Shown: positions 35,108-44,968, counted from the first letter of the stretch. The stretch: 64,000 bases of DNA from Nitrosopumilus ureiphilus (GCF_013407185.1 NZ_CP026995.1:1447913-1511912); one strand, 5' to 3'. Made by a program: numbers and translations. Notes: a model not told the origin generated them from the sequence alone.

Positions 35108-35847
35108 TAAAGACCAATCCTCTTTTTTGCAATCAATATTGCTTTTTTGGCATTTGTATCAGAATTTCCAGTAAGTCTAGGAAATACCTTGATAGCAAAC
35201 GTCCTAATAATTTGAAACTGTTCAGCAGTGAAATCATTTTTTATTGCAATCAATGCAGAGTTTAGATAGTATTCTGCTGAATGGTCTCTGCTAGTGTTGA
35301 TTCCAATCTTCTGCAATACTGGAATCCCTTCAATTATGATTGAGTTTGCCTCAGATACTACGCTAAGAAAGTTTGGGACGTTTTTCACATTGAAGTTTAG
35401 TTTGATTAATTGAATCACTTGTTTTTCAATAAGAGGGAATTTATTTTTTCGACACGTATGAAATATTGCAAGACATGATGCTTTTGCTTTTGTTAGGTTT
35501 GTCTCTTTTTTCAGAACCTGGTATGTTTTCCAGATATCTTTTCTGATAAACTGCGGGATTGTAAGCTTGTCACATATGTTTGAAAGTGGTGAAACATCTG
35601 AGGAATGGATGTGAATTTTGGGGTTCAATATATTCAGCTCATTTGATGGACCGCCAAGCTCTGTCTCAAGATACAGATTCAGTTGTGATGAATTTTGTGT
35701 TTCTTGAAGAATTTCTCTTCCTTGAACTGTACCGCATTTACTGCAGAAAATCTCACCGGTCTCATCAGTTATCAGGCTTGAAGGTAAACAGTAACAGGAT
35801 CTTTCTATAAACCATTGTTCAGGTGCACATCTAGAAACATTTTTCAT
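35107..35847 (-). CDS. Divergent transcription factor B (TFIIB-like, 246 aa)
   Basis: A zinc-ribbon-like start (CYC...ITDETGEIFCSKCGTVQGRE) is followed by two cyclin-like helical repeats (LTIPQFIRKDIWKTYQVLKK, TKAKASCLAIFHTCRK; then the VPNFLSVVSEANSIIIEG region). At 246 residues it is shorter than chromosomal TFB (about 300). It leads an operon with the ParB-like and winged-helix genes and faces an operator array. Element-encoded TFBs could redirect RNA polymerase to element promoters; that role is inferred. Confidence 0.65.
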   Translation of the reverse strand: MKNVSRCAPEQWFIERSCYCLPSSLITDETGEIFCSKCGTVQGREILQETQNSSQLNLYLETELGGPSNELNILNPKIHIHSSDVSPLSNICDKLTIPQFIRKDIWKTYQVLKKETNLTKAKASCLAIFHTCRKNKFPLIEKQVIQLIKLNFNVKNVPNFLSVVSEANSIIIEGIPVLQKIGINTSRDHSAEYYLNSALIAIKNDFTAEQFQIIRTFAIKVFPRLTGNSDTNAKKAILIAKKRIGL

Positions 35848-35880
35848 AATTTACAGAATGACTCCAAATATATTATCTTT

Positions 35881-35949
35881 ATGGAATTATTCCATAAAAT
35901 TCCATAAAATATTTATTAATTTATATGGAAGTTTTCCATAATATTCCAT
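35881..35949. promoter_or_regulatory. Operator array of ATGGAA/TTCCAT half-sites
   Basis: Palindromes ATGGAA-TTA-TTCCAT (35881-35895) and ATGGAA-GTT-TTCCAT (35925-35939) plus single TTCCAT at 35900-35905 and 35944-35949 fill the gap between the divergent TFB operon and the gene at 35950. The last copy abuts that ATG. A ribbon-helix-helix product of the 35950 gene is the likely ligand. Confidence 0.7.
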
Positions 35950-36291
35950 ATGCCTGAGGGATGGAAGACTATCACCATACGAGAAGAAGTCTTTGACAGG
36001 ATATCAAAAAAACACAGCGAGTCAAAAACATCATTGAAGATAAGTCCCTGGGTGTCAGATTATCTTGCAATGAATCTTGAGAAAGATGATCTTGTACACA
36101 GATATGCCCCATTTTTGGAAGTGATAGGAGAACCCAGTAATGTGTTGTATATCAAAGATCACAAAAAGGGGAAGATAATAGAAGTACGGATGAACAAAAC
36201 AGGAGAGTTGAAGAGTACTGATGAGAATCCAATATATCTCCAATTTGCGTGGGCATTACCAGAACTTGCAAAATTAAAACAGAAGATATAA
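35950..36291 (+). CDS. Ribbon-helix-helix-type regulator (113 aa)
   Basis: Residues 1-45 (WKTITIREEVFDRISKKHSE, SKTSLKISPWVSDYLAMNLE) match a CopG-like strand-helix-helix. The remaining 65 residues form a small alpha/beta domain (FLEVIGEPSNVLYIKDHKKG, KIIEVRMNKTGEL). It is divergent to the TFB operon across an operator array, so it probably represses that operon and itself. Start ATG follows the last operator half-site directly. Confidence 0.65.
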   Translation: MPEGWKTITIREEVFDRISKKHSESKTSLKISPWVSDYLAMNLEKDDLVHRYAPFLEVIGEPSNVLYIKDHKKGKIIEVRMNKTGELKSTDENPIYLQFAWALPELAKLKQKI

Positions 36292-36692
36292 TTCTTCAAG
36301 TATGAAATAACTTTTTGTATTTAGCAAAAAATATTTTCAATTTGAAATATTTTAGTTTCATGATCACCCCTAGTGAAAAACTCTTCGGATAACTCTGTTT
36401 TGTAAATCTGTTACAATCACAATCTGCCACTAGATATGTTTCTGGCGTCATACATCGATTCCAATTTTTGACACTGTTCATTCTTGAGTAGATTTGCCTG
36501 GCTTTTTCCTGTTGTTAATTTAAGGGCAGGAAGAAAGCCACAGGAACCAGATATCGATGAGTACTATCGACACATGCACATGCGGATTATATTTCATTTC
36601 TAGTTAGTATACATCAAGATCTATAAAAATATTACCCAGTGTTTTAATAGATTTTATATAAGAATTAAATAATACACTGGTTATATTATGTT
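36292..36692. other. Intergenic region with Fic promoter dyad
   Basis: No confident gene. A forward frame at about 36484-36602 starting at TTG (SRFAWLFPVVNLRAGRKPQE...) might be a gene remnant. CCAGTGT (36636-36642) and ACACTGG (36674-36680) form an inverted repeat flanking a TATA-like TTTTATATAAG (36654-36664), a likely regulated promoter for the Fic gene. Confidence 0.4.
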
Positions 36693-37553
36693 ATGGTGTC
36701 AGTGATTCAAAGAAAAAAAGGAAAAAGAACATTTCACTATCTCATACACAATACTGGAAAAAAACAATATGAAAAGTATCTTGGTAAGACGATACCGGAT
36801 AATATCGAGATTCTGAAAAGAGATTTTGAGATGGATGTTTTGAAAAAAACATACGAACCAGAATTAATTTCCATTAAAGAAGGGTATGATAGCCAGCATG
36901 ACACACTAAAACAGAAATTTCTTGACGAGTTCTCAATTGGGTTTACACATGACACTCAAAAAATTGAGGGCTCTACATTAACGAAAAGGGAGACTTATGA
37001 TTTGTTAAAATTCTCACTTACCCCTAACCGAAAATCCGAGCCAGATATGATAGAGGCAAAACTACATCATGCGATTTTCCTAAAAATGATTAAAAATATT
37101 CCCGAGTTTAATGGAAAGATTGTTTTGAACTGGCATAAAGAAATGTTTGAAAAAACTATGAAAGAATTTGCTGGAATAATAAGAACATATAATGTGTTTG
37201 TCACAAACAGTGAATCCAAATTTACTCACTGGAAATTTGTTCCAAACTTCCTAAAGGAATTTTATTCATGGTATAAAAAATCAGAAAAAACAACAAATCC
37301 AGTAATTTTATCTGCATTGGCTCATTTTCGTTTTGGAAACATACATCCGTTTGGAGATGGAAACGGAAGAATTTCCAGGCTGATAATGAATTATGTGCTG
37401 ATCAAACACAACTATCCTCCACTTAACATAAAGTTCTCAGACAGGACATCATACTATGACGCACTTGAAAGAGGCAATCTAAGAAATGATGAGATCTATT
37501 TTCTAAAATGGTTTGTAAAATTCTACATCAAAAATAACAAAAAATATCTGTGA
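36693..37553 (+). CDS. Fic-domain protein, class II type with N-terminal inhibitory motif (286 aa)
   Basis: Fic enzymes transfer AMP or another phosphate-linked group to protein hydroxyls. The catalytic motif HPFGDGNGR is at 218-226 with His218. A T-x-x-x-E-G inhibitory motif (TQKIEG, 88-93) precedes the Fic core, as in self-inhibited class II proteins. The first 60 residues are basic with a beta pattern (RTFHYLIHNTGKKQYEKYLG). Length is normal. It is the last gene before core genes, with its own dyad-flanked promoter; it may be a toxin-like or regulatory cargo gene. Confidence 0.85.
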   Translation: MVSVIQRKKGKRTFHYLIHNTGKKQYEKYLGKTIPDNIEILKRDFEMDVLKKTYEPELISIKEGYDSQHDTLKQKFLDEFSIGFTHDTQKIEGSTLTKRETYDLLKFSLTPNRKSEPDMIEAKLHHAIFLKMIKNIPEFNGKIVLNWHKEMFEKTMKEFAGIIRTYNVFVTNSESKFTHWKFVPNFLKEFYSWYKKSEKTTNPVILSALAHFRFGNIHPFGDGNGRISRLIMNYVLIKHNYPPLNIKFSDRTSYYDALERGNLRNDEIYFLKWFVKFYIKNNKKYL

Positions 37554-37988
37554 CTCAAATTATCTTTTCAATCTCATTTATTTTTTATAATCTATTTGTG
37601 ATGGATTATCTTGGAATGGATTGAAGAATAGAACTTTGTAGTTGTTCTGAATTAGTAAGATTCTTCTGAATTACTTCTTTCAAAGAACCTACAAGTAAAT
37701 GATCCACTCAGGACAGTATTTTTACAGTATACCAATCGGATTTATTAATTTTTTTGGAACAGCACCATTTTTTGCCTCATAATTCTCAAATTTGGGAATA
37801 AATCAGATATCTATCCTATACGGCCAATATTCAGACAGGTTACTCTAAAATTCAATAATCCTAAATTAACGATATTTTCTTGTTTTCATCATGACATCCA
37901 AAGTAAAAGATGTGAGGTACTGGGCGTGGAAAGAGATCCTACAGATATAATTAGATTTATTTACTATACGTAAAATAACGGATTAATT
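37554..37988. other. Intergenic region, likely right edge of the island
   Basis: I see no gene or RNA. A 19-codon frame at 37892 is not convincing. ATTTATTTACTATACG near 37950-37965 may be the promoter of the blue copper gene. No copy of the tRNA-Ile 3' end was found by eye, so an attachment site was not located. Confidence 0.4.
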
Positions 37989-38603
37989 ATGGCAGATATA
38001 GATAAAGCTGCAATTGCATTTTCAATTGCAATCGTAGCTATAGGCGTAGGTGCTGCATTCTCTTTGGGTGCGGCTCAAGATGCCGCACCTGTAGTCTCCA
38101 CTCCAAGTGTTTCAACTAAAACAATAGAGCCAAAAATACAAGCAGACCCATTTGCAGATATTGCAGATAAAGTAAGGCAAGAAGCTCCAAAAGTTGAAGA
38201 GAAGAAGATGGAAAAACCAGCAGAAAAATCTGTAAAAGTTGAAGAGAAAGCAGCCATGGAAAAAACTAAAGAAAAATCCACTATGGAAAAACCAGCAGGA
38301 CCAAAAACATATTCTGTTAATATTCCAGCAGGTACTTCAGTTCCAGGATGTGAAGAATCTAATGCATGTTACATACCAGCAGACATCACAATTAATGCTG
38401 GAGATACAGTAAATTGGATTAATGCAGACTCAGCAGCTCATACAGTGACTGGTGGAAATCCAGTAGATGGCCCATCTGGCGTATTTGATAGCAGTCTAGT
38501 CATGGCAGGTGCAGAATTTGCATTTACCTTTAGTGATTCAGGCAACTATGATTACTTTTGTATGGTACATCCTTGGATGGTTGGCAGTGTTACAGTGAAC
38601 TAA
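37989..38603 (+). CDS. Membrane-anchored blue copper protein (plastocyanin-like, 204 aa)
   Basis: A membrane helix (AAIAFSIAIVAIGVGAAFSL) anchors the protein outside the cell. A Lys/Glu-rich spacer (about 55-105) leads to a cupredoxin domain with type 1 copper ligands His151 (SAAHTV), Cys191, His194 and Met197 (CMVHPWM). Such proteins replace cytochrome c as electron carriers in ammonia-oxidising archaea. A further Cys pair (GCEESNAC) may form a disulphide. Convergent with uvrC. Confidence 0.9.
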   Translation: MADIDKAAIAFSIAIVAIGVGAAFSLGAAQDAAPVVSTPSVSTKTIEPKIQADPFADIADKVRQEAPKVEEKKMEKPAEKSVKVEEKAAMEKTKEKSTMEKPAGPKTYSVNIPAGTSVPGCEESNACYIPADITINAGDTVNWINADSAAHTVTGGNPVDGPSGVFDSSLVMAGAEFAFTFSDSGNYDYFCMVHPWMVGSVTVN

Positions 38604-38623
38604 CCAAAAACTTTCCTTTTTTC

Positions 38624-40210
38624 TTATTTTATTTTGTTTTTTCTAATTGTTCTATTATATGCCACACCAAACCTATGAGTTTCATCTCTAGCATGCTGTA
38701 AAATTTTCAGAGAGGGTTTCTCTCTAGAAATAACAATTGGATTTTTATTTTTTGGGACATAAACTTCTTCATTTTCTTTTGCCAAAGAAATACACGGTAG
38801 TTTCAATCCCAAAGACTCTAAAGAATTAATTGCAGAATTAAGTTGACCTTTTCCACCATCAACAACTACCAAATCAGGTAATTCAGAATTTTCTTCCAGT
38901 AATCGATAGTATCTTCTTTTGATTATTTCGCCAATCATTGCAAAATCATCTCTTCCATAGACAGTTTTAATTTTGAATTTTCGGTATCCAGATTTGTTTG
39001 GTTTTCCATCTACAAATCTAGACATCGAGCCCACTGCAAAATCCACTCCATGGTTAGAAATATCAAAGCATTCAATTATTTTAGGGATTTCAGGCAAATT
39101 TAGAATTTCTTTTAATTCAACTAATCCAGGATCGCCACCCTTTGAATGAATTAATTGAATATTTTTCAAAATCAGATTAATAATATCCCTTCTTTTTCCT
39201 TTGGTAGGAGTGGAAATTTGTACATTAAATCCTGCTTGCTCTGAAAGTAAAGATTCCAATAACGCCTTATTTTCAGGAATCTCGCTGACTAGAATGAATT
39301 TAGGAATTTTGTGAGTAGAGTAATACTGGAAAAGGAAATTTGAAAAAGAATTATCAGCCACCAGATCAAAAAAGAATTTATCACTGTCTCGAATCACACC
39401 ATTAATCATTCTAAAATTCATCACAGTTGCAGATTGTTCTTGAATACCAATTCCAAAATATTCCTCATCAGATTTGTCAACATACTCCATTTTTTGCTTA
39501 GTCTGAAGGCTTCCAAGTCTAACCAGAGTATCACGAATGTCTTTTGCCCGCTCAAATTGCTGTAGTTCTGCGGCTTGATGCATCTCCTCTTCTAGTTTTT
39601 TTGTAAAAATTTTTGTTTGATTTTTACCCTTTAGAACATCCTCCAAGGCAGAAACATGTTTTACGTATCTTTTCTGAGCATCATTGAATTCACAAGGCCC
39701 CTCACAATTTCCCAAGTGGTATTCAAGACACACTTTTTTTGGTAAAGTTTTGCAGATTCTAATTTGGAATGCTTTTCGCAGAGTTCCAATAGTGAGTAAC
39801 TTTGAGCTACCCTGGGTAAAGGGGCCAAAAGTTTTTCCTTTACCCAAAAATTTTCCATCTCTAGTTCTTCTTGCAACTAGTAATCGAGGGTATTTTTCAT
39901 CAGAAATTCTAAGATATGTGTACCTTTGTTGATCTTTTAGTTCAATATTGAATCTGGGGCGATATTTTTTAATCATATTTGATTCTAAGAGAAAAGCCTC
40001 ACTTTCATTATCTGTTAAAACAAATTCAATGTCTGAAATTTTTTCCACGAGTTTTTGTGTCTTGTAGTTTTGATTTTTTGTAAAATATGATTTAACTCTG
40101 TTTTTCAAATTTTTTGCTTTGCCAATATAGATAATTTTTTCATCAGAATCTTTCATCAGATAGATTCCAGGATTGGTGGGAATGTTAATTGTGGAAAGAT
40201 CAAAAGTCAT
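38624..40210 (-). CDS. uvrC: Excinuclease ABC subunit C, short form (528 aa)
   Basis: Incises DNA on both sides of a lesion. An N-terminal GIY-YIG nuclease (GIYLMKDSDEKIIYIGKAKN), a Cys-rich region (CLEYHLGNCEGPC), a UVR motif (LEEEMHQAAELQQFERAKDI) and an RNase H-like domain (ECFDISNHGVDFAVGSMSRF, DLVVVDGGKGQL) are in the normal order. The protein stops after ETHRFGVAYNRTIRKNK, so the C-terminal helix-hairpin-helix domain of bacterial UvrC is missing. Overlaps uvrA by 4 bp. Confidence 0.95.
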   Translation of the reverse strand: MTFDLSTINIPTNPGIYLMKDSDEKIIYIGKAKNLKNRVKSYFTKNQNYKTQKLVEKISDIEFVLTDNESEAFLLESNMIKKYRPRFNIELKDQQRYTYLRISDEKYPRLLVARRTRDGKFLGKGKTFGPFTQGSSKLLTIGTLRKAFQIRICKTLPKKVCLEYHLGNCEGPCEFNDAQKRYVKHVSALEDVLKGKNQTKIFTKKLEEEMHQAAELQQFERAKDIRDTLVRLGSLQTKQKMEYVDKSDEEYFGIGIQEQSATVMNFRMINGVIRDSDKFFFDLVADNSFSNFLFQYYSTHKIPKFILVSEIPENKALLESLLSEQAGFNVQISTPTKGKRRDIINLILKNIQLIHSKGGDPGLVELKEILNLPEIPKIIECFDISNHGVDFAVGSMSRFVDGKPNKSGYRKFKIKTVYGRDDFAMIGEIIKRRYYRLLEENSELPDLVVVDGGKGQLNSAINSLESLGLKLPCISLAKENEEVYVPKNKNPIVISREKPSLKILQHARDETHRFGVAYNRTIRKNKIK

Positions 40211-43026
40211 TTTTTAATAATTTTTTTCAAAAACTTTCCAGTATAACTCCCTGGCGCCTTTGATACATCCAGAGGCGTACCCGTAGCCACAATTTTACCA
40301 CCCTCATCTCCTCCTTCAGGTCCAAGATCAATTAGCCAGTCAGAATTTTTGATTACATCCATGTTATGCTCAATTACTACAACAGTATTTCCCAAGTTTG
40401 CCAATCGATTAAGAACCTCAAGTAATTTTTGAACATCTGCAAAATGCAATCCTGTTGTTGGCTCATCTAAGATATAGAGAGTTTTTCCAGTACCACGTTT
40501 AGATAGTTCTGATGCAAGTTTAACTCTTTGTGCTTCGCCACCAGAAAGTGTAGTTGAGGATTGCCCAAGTTTGATATAACCCAATCCAACATCATATACT
40601 GTTTGCAGTTTTCGTTTAATTGAAGGAATATTTTCAAAGAAATTTAATGCCTCATAAACTGTCATATCTAAAATATCTGAGATGTTTTTACCCTTGTACA
40701 ACACAGATAATGTTTCAGTGTTGTATCTTTTTCCTTTACATTCATCACATTTTACATAAACATCAGATAAAAACTGCATTTCAATTTGTTTAACGCCATC
40801 TCCATCACATGCAAAACATCTACCATCAGCTACATTAAATGAAAATTGTCCTGGAGCATAACCACGCTCTTTTGATAATGCCGTGTTTGCATATAGTTCT
40901 CTAATGGGAGTAAAAGCCCCAATATAGGTTGCAGGATTTGAACGGGGCGTTCTTCCAATTGGTGATTGATCAATTGCTATGACTTTATCAATATTTTCTA
41001 AACCAACAATCTCTTTGTGATTACCTGGCCTGACATTTGTTTTGTAAAAATGGCTTTCCAAGGTTTTAAGCAATACATCGTTAATCAAAGTGGATTTTCC
41101 AGAACCCGAAACTCCAGTTACAGATACGAAAAGCCCCAATGGAATCTCCACATCGATATCTTTAAGATTATTTTCTGATGCTTTTTTAATTATTAATGAG
41201 CCAGACCTGTTGCGAATTTTATTTTGTAATGATATCAGAGAGTTATCCTTTAGATATGCGCCGGTAATAGAGTCACTCCCATTAAGAATTTTATTCACAG
41301 TTCCTTCAAAAACCACGTTTCCTCCATGAACGCCTGCACCAGGCCCCAAATCAACTATCCAGTCTGAATTTCGTATAACTTCTTCGTCATGCTCTACTAC
41401 AATAACAGAATTTCCTAGATTTCGTAGCTTGTTTAGCGTTTTAATTAATCTAGCATTATCACGTTGATGCAATCCAATTGTTGGCTCATCAAGAACATAC
41501 AAAACACCAGTCAAGTTAGAGCCAATCTGGGTTGCCAATCGAATTCTTTGAGATTCCCCTCCAGACAATGTGGAGCTTAACCTATTTAATGACAAATAAT
41601 TTAATCCCACATTCATTAAAAATTCTAGACGTTCTTTGATTTCTTTTAGAACATCTTTTGCAATGTATTGTTCGTTTTCAGTTAATTTTAGAGTGGAGAA
41701 AAAATCATAACAATGATCAATGGACATATTGCAGACATCCATTATTCCTTGCTCATTGATTTTTACTGCAAGAGATTCAGGTTTTAATTTTTTACCATCA
41801 CATGTGGTACATGGAGTATCGCGCATGAATTGTTTTAGCCATTCTCGTTTTGATTCAGAATCAGTCTCCATAAAGACTCGTTGAAGATTTACTAGTACGC
41901 CTTCAAATGCATCAGTATACTGCCAAGATGAATCTCCAGATTTTGACCGATACTTGAAATCAATTAAATCAGATGTACCATGTAAAATAATATCAAAATG
42001 TTTTGGTTTAATTTTCTCCAAAGGAGTCATTAAATCAAAACCAAATTTCATTCCAACCGCTCTTAATGCTTGTCTTCTAAATGATGAGAATCGTCCACTC
42101 CATGGAACTATTGCTCCATCTAAAATCGATTTTGATTTATCAGGAATTACTAAATCAGCATCAAATTCCATCTTTACCCCCAAACCATTACAGGTTTTAC
42201 ACATTCCAAATGGTGAATTAAAAGAAAATGAACGCGGCTCTAATTCACCAACCGTCAATCCACAATAGGGACACGCATTATTTTGGGAGAAAATTTTTTC
42301 AGTCTTGTCAGTTGCAATCATTACGTCCCCCTTTGATGCTTTTATTGCAGTCTGAATTGCCTCAAAGATTCTAGATCTCTCAGATTTTTCAGTGGTAATT
42401 CGATCAACGATTATCTCGATATTGTGCCATTTTTGACGATCAAGTGGCGGAATCTCATCATCTAGGCTCAAAATTTCGCCATTTAGGCGTATTCTAGAAT
42501 AGCCATCCTTTTTGATTTGCTCAAATAATTTCTCATATGTCCCTTTTTTTCTTTGAATGATAGGGGCCAAAACAAGGATCTTTTTTCCTGAGAAATCTTT
42601 CAGTACAGAATCACATATTCTCTCAACTGATTGTGTGGATACCTTTCTACCACAATTAGTACAATATGGAATTCCAATTCTTGCATAAAGTAATCTCATG
42701 TAATCATAAATTTCAGTGGTGGTACCAACAGTAGAGCGAGGATTTTTACTAGTGGTTTTTTGTTGAATGGAAATTGCAGGAGACAGTCCTTCAATAGAAT
42801 CAACATCAGGCTTGTCCATCATTTCTAGGAATTGCCGCGCATATGCAGAAAGTGATTCAACATATCGTCTTTGTCCTTCTGCATAAATTGTGTCAAAGGC
42901 CAATGTGGATTTACCAGATCCTGACAAACCACTAATTACAACTAGTTTATTTTTTGGAATATCAATATCTAAATTCTTTAGATTGTGATGTCGAGCTCCA
43001 CGAATTTTTAATTTATTTTCTGCCAT
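40207..43026 (-). CDS. uvrA: Excinuclease ABC subunit A (939 aa)
   Basis: Damage-sensing ABC ATPase of nucleotide excision repair. Two ATP-binding modules carry Walker A GLSGSGKST and GVSGSGKST and signatures LSGGESQRIRLA and LSGGEAQRVKLA. Zinc modules are visible (CPYCG...CKTC and CFACDGDG...CDEC). Length is standard. Middle gene of a uvrB-uvrA-uvrC operon, overlapping uvrB by 14 bp and uvrC by 4 bp. Confidence 0.97.
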   Translation of the reverse strand: MAENKLKIRGARHHNLKNLDIDIPKNKLVVISGLSGSGKSTLAFDTIYAEGQRRYVESLSAYARQFLEMMDKPDVDSIEGLSPAISIQQKTTSKNPRSTVGTTTEIYDYMRLLYARIGIPYCTNCGRKVSTQSVERICDSVLKDFSGKKILVLAPIIQRKKGTYEKLFEQIKKDGYSRIRLNGEILSLDDEIPPLDRQKWHNIEIIVDRITTEKSERSRIFEAIQTAIKASKGDVMIATDKTEKIFSQNNACPYCGLTVGELEPRSFSFNSPFGMCKTCNGLGVKMEFDADLVIPDKSKSILDGAIVPWSGRFSSFRRQALRAVGMKFGFDLMTPLEKIKPKHFDIILHGTSDLIDFKYRSKSGDSSWQYTDAFEGVLVNLQRVFMETDSESKREWLKQFMRDTPCTTCDGKKLKPESLAVKINEQGIMDVCNMSIDHCYDFFSTLKLTENEQYIAKDVLKEIKERLEFLMNVGLNYLSLNRLSSTLSGGESQRIRLATQIGSNLTGVLYVLDEPTIGLHQRDNARLIKTLNKLRNLGNSVIVVEHDEEVIRNSDWIVDLGPGAGVHGGNVVFEGTVNKILNGSDSITGAYLKDNSLISLQNKIRNRSGSLIIKKASENNLKDIDVEIPLGLFVSVTGVSGSGKSTLINDVLLKTLESHFYKTNVRPGNHKEIVGLENIDKVIAIDQSPIGRTPRSNPATYIGAFTPIRELYANTALSKERGYAPGQFSFNVADGRCFACDGDGVKQIEMQFLSDVYVKCDECKGKRYNTETLSVLYKGKNISDILDMTVYEALNFFENIPSIKRKLQTVYDVGLGYIKLGQSSTTLSGGEAQRVKLASELSKRGTGKTLYILDEPTTGLHFADVQKLLEVLNRLANLGNTVVVIEHNMDVIKNSDWLIDLGPEGGDEGGKIVATGTPLDVSKAPGSYTGKFLKKIIKK

Positions 43027-44968
43027 CTTTGAATTGAATCTCCTTTTCTAGTCTTTTTATTCTATCTCTGCATTCAATTGCACGCTCAAAGTCCAATTCT
43101 TCAGAATATTTTTTCATTTGAGCTTCCAAATCAATAATGTCGTTATTTAGATCATGTGTGGATTTTAATTTAGATTCATCTAAGGTAGTTTCTTGTTCTG
43201 GTACTGATTTTATGATAGTTTTAGGCGTGATATTGTGTTTAAGATTATATTGAATTTGTTTTTCTCTTCGACGTTTTGTTTCATTCATTGTATTTATCAT
43301 AGATTGTGTATTGTTATCAGCATACATTATCACAGTCCCATTTTCATTTCTTGCTGCACGACCACAGGTCTGAATTAGACTGGTAAAGTTTCTTAAGAAT
43401 CCTTCTTTATCTGCATCTAAAATTGCTACTAGTGATACTTCAGGAATATCCAATCCCTCTCGAAGCAGATTGATTCCAACAAGAACATCAAATTCTCCAA
43501 GGCGTAACTGCCTGATTAATTCAGTTCTTTGCAACCCTTCAATTTCTGAATGCATGTATCTGACCCGGACTTGTTTTTTGGAGAGATATTCTGCCAAATC
43601 TTCTGCCATTCTTTTAGTAAGAGTAGTCACCAAAACACGCTCAGATTTGGCTGCCCTTTTGTTGATTTCATTAATCAAATCATCCATTTGGCCCCTGGTG
43701 GGCCTAATTTCCACTATTGGATCAAGTAGACCAGTAGGTCTTACAAGCTGCTCGACGATTTTCGATGAGATTTTTTTCTCGTAATCAGATGGAGTTGCAG
43801 AGACAAATATTGTGTTTTTGATGTATTCTTCAAACTCCTCAAATTTTAGGGGCCTATTGTCATATGCACTTGGCAGTCTAAATCCATAAGTTACAAGTTC
43901 TTTTTTTCTTGAGTGATCCCCTTTGTACATCCCATGAAGTTGAGGCAATGTTACATGAGATTCATCAATTACCAAAAGATAATCATCTCCAAAAAAATCC
44001 ATCAAACAGAATGCTTTTTCCCCAGATGATCTTCCATCAAAATGTCGAGAATAATTTTCAATTCCAGAACAATATCCTAATTCCTCAATCATTTCCAAAT
44101 CATATTTTGTTCGCATTTCAAGCCTTTGTTTTTCTAATTCATTTAATTCCGGCAATCGTTTTTGCAATTCTTTTTTAATTGAATTAACAGCTTTTTGACG
44201 GACATCTTTTGCAATAAGATAGTGTTTTGCAGGGAAAATCTTCATTTGAGATACTTTCTTTTTTTCTTGTAAAGAAACATGATCAAGTAATGCAATTTTT
44301 TCTATTTCATCACCAAACAGAGAAATTCTCACTAGGTCTTCAGAATATGCAGGAGTTACATCAATGGTGTCACCTTTTACTCTAAAGTTTCCTGGTGCTA
44401 CTTCAGTATCATTTCTTTCATATCTTGCATCAATGAATTTTCTAATTATCTCTGTTCGTTTAATTTCTTCTCCAGTCTTCAATGTTATTGCCAAGTCCTC
44501 CCAGTCCTTTGGATTTCCCAGAGAGTAAATACATGAAACAGTAGAGACAATTATGGTAGGCTCTCCTGATAGAAGCATTGCAGTTGCTTCTAGTCTTAAT
44601 TTTTCAATTTTTTCATTAATTTGAGTATCTTTTTCAATATAGGTATCAGTTTGAGGAAGATAACTTTCTGGCTGGTAATAATCATAATATGAAACAAAAT
44701 AACCCACGTTGTTTTTTGGAAAGAACTGCTTGAGTTCCGAATAAAGTTGAGCAGCCAAAGTTTTGTTATGAGAAATTACAAGGGTGTTCTTTCCTGTTAT
44801 TGCAATTACATTTGCAATAGAGAATGTCTTTCCACTTCCTGTAACTCCAAGTAATGTTTGAACGGATTTTTTCTTTACACCGTCAACTAGAATACCAATT
44901 GCTTGAGGCTGATCCCCTGTAGGAGAATAGTCAGACACCAATTCAAATCTAGATGTTTGCTCCAACAT
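43013..44968 (-). CDS. uvrB: Excinuclease ABC subunit B (651 aa)
   Basis: Helicase-like subunit that verifies damage and recruits UvrC. Walker A GVTGSGKTF, the beta-hairpin region FVSYYDYYQPESYLPQTDTY, DEAD-like DESH, helicase motif VI CGRAARN and a C-terminal UVR domain (LEAQMKKYSEELDFERAIEC) are all present. First gene of the repair operon; promoter in the 227-bp gap to 45196, which holds nothing else recognisable. The set is of bacterial origin, as in other mesophilic archaea. Confidence 0.97.
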   Translation of the reverse strand: MLEQTSRFELVSDYSPTGDQPQAIGILVDGVKKKSVQTLLGVTGSGKTFSIANVIAITGKNTLVISHNKTLAAQLYSELKQFFPKNNVGYFVSYYDYYQPESYLPQTDTYIEKDTQINEKIEKLRLEATAMLLSGEPTIIVSTVSCIYSLGNPKDWEDLAITLKTGEEIKRTEIIRKFIDARYERNDTEVAPGNFRVKGDTIDVTPAYSEDLVRISLFGDEIEKIALLDHVSLQEKKKVSQMKIFPAKHYLIAKDVRQKAVNSIKKELQKRLPELNELEKQRLEMRTKYDLEMIEELGYCSGIENYSRHFDGRSSGEKAFCLMDFFGDDYLLVIDESHVTLPQLHGMYKGDHSRKKELVTYGFRLPSAYDNRPLKFEEFEEYIKNTIFVSATPSDYEKKISSKIVEQLVRPTGLLDPIVEIRPTRGQMDDLINEINKRAAKSERVLVTTLTKRMAEDLAEYLSKKQVRVRYMHSEIEGLQRTELIRQLRLGEFDVLVGINLLREGLDIPEVSLVAILDADKEGFLRNFTSLIQTCGRAARNENGTVIMYADNNTQSMINTMNETKRRREKQIQYNLKHNITPKTIIKSVPEQETTLDESKLKSTHDLNNDIIDLEAQMKKYSEELDFERAIECRDRIKRLEKEIQFKDGRK

